Assembly: GCA_951213105.1 (NCBI GenBank) | Contig: OX578137.1 | Location: 58,342,236-58,406,235 of the forward strand | Length of the DNA: 64,000 nt | Reading direction: 5' to 3' | DNA from: Amaurobius ferox | Lineage: Eukaryota > Arthropoda > Arachnida > Araneae > Amaurobiidae | Shown: positions 22,333 to 31,509 of the stretch, in pieces | Numbering within the stretch: the stretch's first letter is position 1 | How the letters are laid out: each line of letters begins with the position of its first letter | Program-made: the position numbers and the translations under genes | The notes under the pieces: generated by a model | The model's input: only the letters and a program-made list of their open reading frames with translations | Told to the model about the DNA's origin: nothing | Databases searched by the model: none

Positions 22333-24120
22333 GTTTATACAAGTTCAGCAGCAGTTTATACTTCATTAGACATGATTTTGATTACTTAATTGGATAGAGC
22401 TACGAGACTCGAATCCATATCACTTGGAGACTCGAAACGGGATATTCTGATGAAAAAATCCACTGTCAGAATTGAAGTTAAAATGTATTCTTCAGAATAT
22501 ATTCACACAGCTGTTGTGGGGCACTGCGCAATTCAGATACTTTGTATAATAAACAGAAAGTTTTTTTTAGAAGAACAAAATCCGATGAATACGTAACCAT
22601 ACATTACAAAATGTCGGCAAAACGTACATTTTTGAAATTTTACATATAAACTTATATGAAACCATACATGTGCAAGATGGGCATAACATTTTTATTTAAG
22701 CCTTATCAAATTAAATATTAGTTAATCAATTTAGCATTGCCAATATGGACAAATATTTAATGAGTCGAACCGACTTCTCTATGATCGGTTACTGGCAGAA
22801 ACGTCAAAGATAGCTGAAGAAAATATATATGCCTTATTTTTTTTGATTTATTTTTATAGTGAGTTTCGCAACTATGATTGTCATGAGCAATAAACATTGT
22901 CATGAGCAATAAATTTAAATATTACAGCAGCCAACAGTTATAAGTCTTATTGTTAATTTTTTAAACAATATACAAATTAATTACGAAAATTTATTTTTTA
23001 TAAAGAAAATAGTAAATTTACGGTCGTTCAACGCAAAAAGTATTGTGCTATATATATCTGATTACTGAACTTCTTAATCAAAATCTTTAAATTATGTGGA
23101 GAAAGTCTAGTTGGCTACTTCAGAATTTTTAGAGTGTATACTTTGTGTGTGTGTGTGTGTGTGTAATGTTAGAGTGTATACTATGCTTCACATCATTATG
23201 CCTTGCTTTCAAAATTATGCTCGTAAAAAATTCCGTAATTGCATATTCAAGTATGCCGTATTTGAGTAGTTTGAATTCCTCCAGTAGTCGCTCACAGAGC
23301 GTGTTGGCTAGAATAAATTCTTATTCACTAGAATAAATCGTAAGCTACAAATATCCGTCAAGAGAAAAAGTTCATATCTAGAATGAAATACTGAAACATT
23401 AAATTTAATTATTGAGAAGAAAGTGATATATTTCAGAAAAGCAATTCTGTCAGAAGATAAAAATGCAGATGAAGTGTATAGCTTTACTTGATTTTTTTTG
23501 TTACACACTTATATTTGTTATAGTGGAGATCTATTTGTATTATAAACCGGTATTAGATAAAAATACTTAAGCTCATTTTGTCGAGTTATGGCAGTCATGG
23601 CAAAATATGAAAGCTAAAGGCTTAGTGATGCCGACGGTAATAAAAATGATATTTTTTAGTCGGAGTTTAACATTTTTAATATCTCACCCGAATATTTTGA
23701 TCATTTTTTTAAAAATGAAATCTATCCTCATTTTATAATCCCTATCTGATTCAAAGCAACTTGAAGCAAGTTTTTCCCACTCTATTTGGGTTCAGGTCAG
23801 GTATCTTTGAAAAATATTTCATAAGTTTCCGTTCACAAGTTATTATAGAACTGAGGAAAAAAATAAACTTGACAGTTTATAACCCATCCGTTTTTTAATG
23901 AACAGAAAATTTGAAGAAAATTGTGTTCTTCTCTTAGTTCTGTTTAGTTTTATCATTTTGGTACATAATTAGATATTATTGTAGTATTTTTAATTTCCAT
24001 CCCTTTCATTTTAATATCCTCTGTTATTACAAAATTGGAAACATACTGCATTGGGCTTGGGTTGATCTGTCTCTTAAAATATATTTCAGATGCTTCTTTA
24101 TTACTTTTGCAATTTTTGTT
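22333..24120. other. AT-rich stretch, no gene seen
   Basis: Contains a (GT)n tract at 23143-23164 and a short tandem GTCATGAGCAATAAA pair near 22882-22912. No frame resembles a known protein. Confidence 0.45.
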
Positions 24121-24123
24121 GGA

Positions 24124-24146
24124 GCGCCCCACAGGTTGAGAACTGC
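24124..24146 (-). mobile_element. hAT-like terminal inverted repeat, single end
   Basis: On the minus strand the sequence reads CAGCAGTTCTCAACCTGTGG, the terminal motif of many hAT transposons and their MITEs. The partner end was not found, so this is either a decayed copy or a chance remnant. Confidence 0.45.
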
Positions 24147-26049
24147 TGTAAGTAATTAATAAGATTGTGGACGAAGAAAGTATCTAATAGGAGTCATTGA
24201 CTCGATATTTACTGTTCACAACAAATGGACAGAGATGTAAAGCTGCAAATTAAACGAAGAACTGTCGCTCGGAATCATACTTTTGAAACTTGGAATTTTT
24301 AAAATTGAGGCATGTTACTTTACGGTAAAACATTTAATTGCTTGGTCATCACATTTACACCCTATCCCTAACCAATTAAAATATGGGTAACATCTTATTA
24401 TATAATAATTAATAATATATGAAACTAAGACTATTTTATAGTTTAAATAATGAATAAGTACATAATAATAATAATAAATAATGTTAATAATAATATTTTA
24501 TACTTTTTCTTCCCTTATGGCTTATCCTTTAAAATGAGTATTGTTGTGTGGCTTTGTCATTTCAGACTTTCTCGGCAAGTGACTCACAAAGTCAACACAT
24601 CTCTTTAAGGGACAAACCAATCCTAAGTAATAATCCTTTACAACCGTTTTCTGTAGCTGTCCATTGAAACTTAAAATTACACAAAGTATTATAAATAAAT
24701 GAATGTTGCAATAATTTTTTCACTAAGTAATTATATAAAACTTATTTGATCTTTGATTTCAAAGGTAATAGGGATTATAATTGAAACTAAGTTATCTTTC
24801 TAAACATAGCATTTAAATTAATTATCCATTTAAATTCATTGAAAAATGGATAAAATCTTTATGAATAAAGTTTAATCTTTTGATAGTGATGTAAACTTTC
24901 TGTACTACTAGTATTATCTTTGCAATTTTTAAACCCCAATTATGGAAGTTTTTAATGTGTTCTATTGATTTTTTACCACAGTCTAAAATAATTAAATGAA
25001 CCTTGTAGGACAACTTTGAGTAACGGAAAATTCAATTTATTAAAATGTTTTTCGAATAATTTTTTCAATTGCAGATTCAGGTTTGAAAATCTTAGTACAA
25101 GTATTAAGACTTAATTCTGTTGTTAGATCTTTAATGCCATGTAATAACTCTTTACACTGTGTTTGATAATTACGCATTAGTTTTAATCCTCTTATCTTCG
25201 TTCAGGATTATATGCAAATTTAGATTGATCACATAAATTGTTTCACTACATTTTTTGTAAAGGAATGCTTAATTGCTTTATTAAAGTTTTTATAAATTGT
25301 TAAATTTTCCGTTGTTGCTGGAGTTTAAATATAAGAATCTATTTTATGCAACCTGTGATAACATTCTAAATACTCTTATTTTGTTGCTATATTCTGAATA
25401 TAAATATGTAACTTATTGTGTTTAGACGCAAACATTGTATAAATTCATTACTTCGTTTTATCGCGCAGCGCACTCTAAAATAATAATATTCGTTAACTTT
25501 TTGTCTCACCAGATTTACTTATTTCTATTAGAGTGTGGATTTTAGGCCCCTATATGTCACTTGAATGTAGGTGTTATGAATTCGCGTGATAATTTACTTG
25601 ATATGGTTTTAGTCAGAGTTATATTTTCTTTCTTTCTATATTATCGAATAACGCATTGGATTAACAACATTAAAACTACCTTTTTTTAAAGTTCTATTTA
25701 TACGTTTTCTGGGAAATTCGAGGATTATATAATTTTCGTACCTCTAGAAACGTTTGACACCCAGAATATTTTTCCACTACAGCTAATAAACTCCTTGCTA
25801 TTATACCGCAGATCTCTAAACTTGTCACATTCGATAGTACACCTTTCGTGTTTCCGGGATTTAGAAAAGGATTTTCGAGCACACCTTAGAATGAAAATAT
25901 TTGGAAGAATTAAGTTTTTATTTATATCTTTTGGTCAATTGTATGTGTGTTAGCTTTTATTACATATACTGAAAGTAGTCGTTTTACAGTTGTTCGAAAT
26001 GGCAATTATTTGTCTGCACTACGGTACATCGTGAAAAATAAAATCTCTA
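24147..26049. other. AT-rich stretch, no gene seen
   Basis: Short frames only. Includes an (ATA/ATT)n patch near 24465-24500. No borders of mobile elements recognised. Confidence 0.45.
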
Positions 26050-26270
26050 CCCTCTAATAAAACGTGTTTGGTTTTTATCACAGAATTTACATATTTTAAA
26101 TCGAGGCACCCCCCTTTAAATAAATAAATTTGAGAACTTTACTTCGTCTTCTGTTTTGCCAAACTACTCACATGCTTACGGAATTTTAACCACCCTATCT
26201 TATTTGGAAATGTCAGTCTCCTGCTTTCCAACACTTAGAGCGATTTAGATTGTAACACCTCTCAAATTAA
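26050..26270. repeat. Diverged fragment of the Helitron ~150-bp repeat
   Basis: GAGGCACCCCCCTTTAAAT followed by TTGAGAACTTTACTTCGTCTTCTG and CAAACTACTCACATGCTTAC resembles the A/B units in the Helitron arrays (CACCCCCTxAA, TTTTTGAAAAACTxxATTCGTCTTG, TCAAATGATTAGCCC). No Helitron terminus is attached. Confidence 0.4.
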
Positions 26271-26483
26271 AACTTTGTGAACAAACATTATCCTCCTTAG
26301 TTTATCTTATGTGATACCTTTGGTAAATTTCAAATAATGTAATGAACAGAAAAGGTATTTTATTGTAAATTCTCCATAATAACATTTTAGTCTGCAGTGT
26401 TCCCTTAAAATTTAAGCTTTCGTAAAGTAGTTATATTTACAAAGATCATATCTTGAGATCAAGCCCATGGAAAATGGACTGAA

Positions 26484-26547
26484 CAAAGCAAGATAATGTT
26501 CAAGTTGTTAAAGCAAGATAATGTTCAAGTTGTTAAAGCAAGATAAC
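26484..26547. repeat. 25-bp tandem repeat, 2.5 copies
   Basis: AAAGCAAGATAATGTTCAAG plus TTGTT is repeated directly, ending in a partial copy. It lies just upstream of the (TA)n tract that borders the Naiad element. Confidence 0.8.
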
Positions 26548-26650
26548 ATATGTCTTATTTAAACAGTGTAGAAATAAGCTGTAATATACTGAAATATTTG
26601 GTATATAGGTTAAAATTCCACACGATGTATATTTCTTGTTTTAAGTGAGA

Positions 26651-26653
<3 letters not shown>

Positions 26654-26690
<37 letters not shown>
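26654..26690. repeat. (TA)n microsatellite at the left border of the Naiad element
   Basis: About 18 TA units immediately before the 5' pseudo-LTR. A shorter TA tract lies at the right border (34726-34741). Naiad elements are reported to favour microsatellites as targets. Confidence 0.9.
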
Positions 26691-26694
<4 letters not shown>

Positions 26695-27568
26695 AAAAAA
26701 TATTTTTTTAAATTTAATATTAATAAATTATTACCTTTTAATTCCTGCAACTCGATTCAATTGTTTAGAAATATTATACTTAATCAACTTTTTAGAATTT
26801 ATAGATTATCAGATAAAAAGTTTCATGCTTTGCACATTAATAACCTCAAAATTACCAGTAAAATGTATAAATATCCTGCATATTTAGTAAATGGTATAGT
26901 TAATAAGTTTCGATTAGCCTGAAATTCTCATATTCTCCCCTTATTATCTTATTTTAGCCGTACTTCTTCATTCTCTTGAAATTATATTTTCATCTTTTTA
27001 TCTTGAAGCTTTAACTGTTGAATATCTCTTTTTATTGCTTTTACGCAGTACAGTTTTTATTACTCTCTTTGGCAACAGCAAATCACATCTTTTCATTTCT
27101 GCATATGGCAACATTGGTCTAGCCATATTTTGCTTGTCATGGTTGCACTAATGAAGTGTATTTTAAGGTATTTATGTTTCCTTTATTGTTCCAATCTATA
27201 TGCTTGTCGTCCATATAACACAAGTTTATAGATAAAATCTATCTTGTGCTTCAGAAACAAGCATTTTTGTGTTCATTTCGATGGGATATATGGACCCGAA
27301 GTGAATTTTTTCGAAATGAACTTATCTTAAGCCTAAAGCTCTTCCATGTGCAAGCTTTTTTGCTTGATTTTTTTGTTTTCTTATTTTCATTACTCATTTT
27401 TGAAATTTGTTGATTGTCTTTGTCTTTATGAACTGCATTACGCTTTATTATTTCCTCTTTATGTCTTAATTTCTTTTATTTCTTTGTGTTTTGTAGAAAA
27501 TTTTGGAATAGTGTATTATGAGTTACTACATACATTCTAACATTGGATTTACTAATTTATATTTATAT
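26691..27568 (+). repeat. 5' pseudo-LTR of the Naiad element
   Basis: Direct repeat of 31076-34730 once the hAT insertion is removed; both copies are 878 bp. It begins with TGATAAAAAA, includes the last ~75 codons of the RT and its stop (TGA here, TAA in the right copy), and ends at TTTATATTTATAT. It keeps the uninterrupted sequence GGTCTAGCCATATTTTGC (about 27115-27132), the empty site of the hAT insertion in the right copy. Confidence 0.92.
27271..27321 (+). other. Conserved hairpin in the 5' pseudo-LTR
   Basis: GTTCATTTCGA and TCGAAATGAAC form an 11-bp stem around a loop carrying GGGATATATGGACCCGAA. The same hairpin with a 12-bp stem is at 34433-34483 in the other pseudo-LTR. It does not show the CUGAUGA/GAAA core of a hammerhead ribozyme. 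Confidence 0.65.
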
Positions 27569-28786
27569 TGAAAACATTTTATTTATTAGCTGCATTTGCG
27601 CAATAAATTAAATGTATATTGCATTGTCATTCACATTCTTATACTACCTTATGTTATTATATTCTTATACTACCTTATACATTCTTATACTACCTTATAC
27701 ATTCTTATACTAACTATGTTACCTTACACATTTCTGGTAGGTCGGACGGTCTGGGTTTCAGCAACAACATTCTTATACTACGCTGTTTAGTTTATCTAAC
27801 TTTTCATTTATGAACTATCCTTATTCCTAATTCCTTTTGAATGCTTCGTATTAAAGAAACATTCTATTTGCTATCTATTCAAATTTATGCTGCATTTGCG
27901 CTAAATTTAGTAATAGAATTTATTTAAATTTTTTTTATTTATTATGTATTACTATCTCTACTTTCTTCCAATGTTAATTGTAGTTTATTGTGGCTCATTC
28001 TTTTATTTTATTCTTTTCTTTTTTTTGCTTAGGTTACTTATTATATTTTTGCTTAAAGTATTATTAAATATTGTCTTCCTTTCTGTTTTATTATTTGGTA
28101 AATATTTGTATTGCAATTATTCTTTAGCTATTAGTAATTTAATATTAGAAGTTTCTTATTCTAGTGCTTCCATCTATCGTTTTTAAATCTTACTTCAAAT
28201 TTTCATTGCTATTAGTAATTAAATATCAGAAGTATCTCATTCTAGTGCTGCCATCTATCGTTATTATTTCTTACTAATTTATTGGGTTTGTGATTTTATG
28301 ACTGGGTAACTGCCTTTGGGATTTTTGTATTGGTGTTATTGATACCTTTTATAAACTGTACTTTTTAGTACAATCTTTTTATTACTTTTTTGGACTGGAT
28401 TCTATGTGAATTCAAGATTTACACAGTATATATTTTATTATACCTTATGTTTTAATTAATCTAGTTTAGAATTGATTATATTTATATTGTTAATCATTTC
28501 TTTTTATCTTGTAATATCCTCCTTACTACATTTTATTAGGTTTTAGATGGACTTAGTTGTTTATATTTATATATAAGCAATTATTTTATTTTTATTTATA
28601 TTATTTATATGTGTTAATGCCATACTCTTTATATTACTTAAACTATTATGAATTATACATCTTATTTGATTTAGTGACTGGCAAATATATTTATTCTTGT
28701 TATTATATAATTTGATAAATATTGTCCGGTATTTTCAATTTTGTTGGGAATTATTTAGACCGATATCAATTTACCAACAGTGTGCC
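27569..28786 (+). other. Leader region of the Naiad element
   Basis: AT-rich sequence between the 5' pseudo-LTR and the first in-frame ATG. It holds about four copies of a 20-bp unit (TACATTCTTATACTACCTTA, 27634-27715), a duplicated ~75-bp block (28127-28186 and 28205-28264) ending in CATCTATCG, and a short match to the SINE-like repeat at 27736-27755. No convincing upstream gene. Confidence 0.6.
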
Positions 28787-29453
28787 ATGGATTGTTTTGG
28801 ATATAATAATTGCCCAGCTAAAAATTATAACTTCAATAAATGTAAGAATAAAAATTGTAAAACCTGCCCATTTGCTTCTAACTCACAAATTACTAATCTA
28901 AATAGTCATAAGACTTTCTGTAAAATTTTTAATTGCATCTACAAATTAACTTGTAATATTTGTAATTTATCTTATATAGGACAGACCAGTAATCCTATTC
29001 ATCTACATATGAATGTACATAGAGATAGATCATGTTAAAAAATATATCCATAATAATAATTTTCTTCCTACTTCTAATAAAATCGAATATAAACACTTTG
29101 CTCATCATGGTTTTGAAAATATAACTATACATATTTTGGACATTAAAACAAATACTGCTGATAGATTATTCTTTGAAAACTTCTATATTAAATCACAATG
29201 TACTCTGTTTCCATATGGATTAAATCAATTATATCTCAATGGTAATATTGTTAAGAATAATTTTGTAGATAATAAATATTCTATTTTTAATCACCTTTTT
29301 TTAAATCCCCTTTTACATAATAGTAAATTGGCTAAACTCAAAAGATTTAAACGCGGTAAAGGAAGCTCCTCCCAACATGATTTTAAAGCGGAGATTAAAA
29401 GTATGCATCAACAATTCAATAACACATTTCAATGGGAATTTATTAAATCATGA
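28787..29453 (+). pseudogene. Naiad GIY-YIG endonuclease part, frameshifted
   Basis: Starts at the first ATG in frame (28787). The first frame carries the Penelope-type cysteine module CKNKNCKTCPF and the GIY-YIG core, with CIY and YIG in NCIYKLTCNICNLSYIGQT, followed by HMNVHR. That frame stops at 29036. The next frame, open before this point, continues the domain: YKHFAHHGF, a catalytic-type Glu in RLFFENFYI, and FPYGLNQ. A single-base frame change somewhere in about 29015-29036, next to an A-run, is needed to join the halves. The second frame runs to a TGA at 29451-29453. The domain nicks target DNA to prime reverse transcription. The frameshift most likely kills this copy, though an assembly error in the A-run is possible. 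Confidence 0.85.
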
Positions 29454-31307
29454 GTATTCGCAGTTAAGAAAAAACAATTAAACACAGTTTATGCTATTTT
29501 CTTAAAGTTAAATCTTACTAATGAACATTTTAATCATATTTTCTATGATTTGCTCATTACTAGATCAAAATATTTAAAAATAAAACTTAATCAATTTCAT
29601 AATAATAACTGTTCTAATTCTTATTGTGTAATATCATTTAAGCATCCTATTTATAATTCCATAAACTTTAAGAATTTATTTAATCATTTCCATCATTTAT
29701 TGCCTGTAAAGGATTTGAATGTTACTAAAACTTTTAAATATAACAAGCCTATTGGAAGAACCATTTTTAATTACAATGCAATTTCAAAATCTCTCTCAGT
29801 CGACATAGATTCTTCAACAAATGTAGATGGTGAATGTATTTGTAGTGTTGATAATTATGCTGAATTTATTAATCCACACTTGGGTCATATAGTTACTGGA
29901 GACTTAGCCATTGTAAAAGATAAATCTTTAAGAACTATAATGTCATTTGGCACTAAATTCAGGTTACCTTCATGTAATAATTCTAAACAAGTCTTAAAGT
30001 CAATCAATCTGGACCTTGATAAATTTATTTATGGATTAGCTTCTAAATATGTTCAGCCTTCAGAGGCATTTAATATGTGGAAATTTACTATTTTGAGATC
30101 TATTAAAAATGCTATTTGTAGTATTAATTTATCTAGATCTATATATAATATGGATAATATAAAGCACTCTGTTAATGATTTACATAGATCTTTTGTTGTT
30201 ACTTATGTTGATAAAGCCTCTAATAATTATGCTATTATTTGTAAAAAATTCTATATTCAATATCTGCTGGATTATTTAAAAAATAATAGTCTATTTAAAA
30301 TTGATTCACACTTTCTTAATAGTATCAAATTGAAAATTATCAATATGTATAGTGATTTAGATATTAATAATAAATTTTTGACATTCCCATATATTGTGCT
30401 TATACCTAAATTTCATAAAAATCCTATTAAATTTAGAACTGTAACCAGTGGTCATAATTCATGCTCTACTTCTACTAGTAAATTATTACTAAATTATTTA
30501 AATGTACTAAATAGTAATTTACGAGATTCTAGTGATAACTACATTATACTAAATAACAGTAAAGAATTAAAAAATAAATTAAAAAAACTTGGTAAAATAA
30601 TAGGATTTCAAATTTTTGATTTTAAAGATCTATTTAATAATATTAAGATCACTGATCTATATGATGTCATTTTAGCTTTATATAATGCTTATATTACTAA
30701 TCATTCTCATCTTACTAAATTTACCAATTTTCCTAAGCTTCTCCATTTTGTTCTTTTCAATAATTATATCTTTCAAGGTAATAAATTATACTTACAAGTC
30801 TCAGGTGTTCCACAAGGTGGCTGTAGTAGCAGTATGTTAGCTAATTTATACATATATCAATATGAAAAATTCTTTACTTCAACAGATTATAAAATTTACA
30901 GATATGTAGATGATCTGATTTGTCTTGTATTTACTGATAACTATGTCATATATATAGATTTCTATCCGGATAATTTGGAATTAATACCTAATGAAACTTC
31001 TATTAGTAATAATATTTATTATTTGGATTTAAATCTAATTATAGAACCTGCTCATGGGATAGTTACTAATTTACATGATAAAAAAGATTTTTTTAAATTT
31101 AATATTAATAAATTATTACCTTTCAATTCCTGCAACTCGATTCAATTGTTTAGAAATATTATACATAATCAACTTTTTAGAATTTATAGATTATCAGATA
31201 AAAAATTTCATGCTTTGCACATTAATAACCTCAAAATTACCAGTAAAATGTATAAATATCCTGCATATTTAGTAAATGGTATAGTTAATAAGTTTCGATT
31301 AGCCTAA
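29454..31307 (+). CDS. Naiad reverse transcriptase with CxC linker
   Basis: Open in the same frame as the second endonuclease part, separated from it only by the TGA at 29451-29453. Numbering from the TTG at 29550: the clade-specific CxC motif is C96-I-C98, followed by LGHIVTGDLAIVKDKSLRTIM, the strongly conserved link to RT. RT motifs: FPYIVLIPKFHKNP (279-292), motif A around IFDFKDLF (D357), SGVPQGGCSSSMLANLYI (418-435), catalytic YVDD (452-455), and YYLDLNL (490-496). The last ~75 codons fall inside the 3' pseudo-LTR. No upstream ATG lies between the TGA and motif A that would make an obvious separate start, which argues for one EN-RT polyprotein. The product copies element RNA at a nicked target. 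Its RT fold is related to telomerase RT. Confidence 0.9.
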   Translation, partial: VFAVKKKQLNTVYAIFLKLNLTNEHFNHIFYDLLITRSKYLKIKLNQFHNNNCSNSYCVISFKHPIYNSINFKNLFNHFHHLLPVKDLNVTKTFKYNKPIGRTIFNYNAISKSLSVDIDSSTNVDGECICSVDNYAEFINPHLGHIVTGDLAIVKDKSLRTIMSFGTKFRLPSCNNSKQVLKSINLDLDKFIYGLASKYVQPSEAFNMWKFTILRSIKNAICSINLSRSIYNMDNIKHSVNDLHRSFVVTYVDKASNNYAIICKKFYIQYLLDYLKNNSLFKIDSHFLNSIKLKIINMYSDLDINNKFLTFPYIVLIPKFHKNPIKFRTVTSGHNSCSTSTSKLLLNYLNVLNSNLRDSSDNYIILNNSKELKNKLKKLGKIIGFQIFDFKDLFNNIKITDLYDVILALYNAYITNHSHLTKFTNFPKLLHFVLFNNYIFQGNKLYLQVSGVPQGGCSSSMLANLYIYQYEKFFTSTDYKIYRYVDDLICLVFTDNYVIYIDFYPDNLELIPNETSISNNIYYLDLNLIIEPAHGIVTNLHDKKDFFKFNINKLLPFNSCNSIQLFRNIIHNQLFRIYRLSDKKFHALHINNLKITSKMYKYPAYLVNGIVNKFRLA

Positions 31308-31509
31308 AATTCTCATATTCTCCCCTTATTATCTTATTTTAGCCGTACTTCTTCATTCTCTTGAAATTATATTTTCATCTTTTTATCTTGAAGCTTTCAC
31401 TGTTGAATATCTCTTTTTATTGCTTTTACGCAGTACAGTTTTTATTACTCTCTTTGGCAACAGCAAATCACATCTTTTCATTTCTGCATATGGCAACATT
31501 GGTCTAGCC

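Noticed and set aside
27271..27321. Possible hammerhead ribozyme in the pseudo-LTR hairpin
   Set aside because: The CUGAUGA and GAAA core sequences are absent; only a simple hairpin is supported.
27346..27540. 64-codon frame conserved in both pseudo-LTRs (also 34508-34702)
   Set aside because: It is conserved only because the pseudo-LTRs are recent duplicates. It is Leu/Phe-rich from T-rich sequence, and no coding bias is visible.
31075..31272. 65-codon frame overlapping the RT C-terminus, also present at 26690-26887
   Set aside because: It lies in another frame of the RT coding sequence, so it is a shadow.
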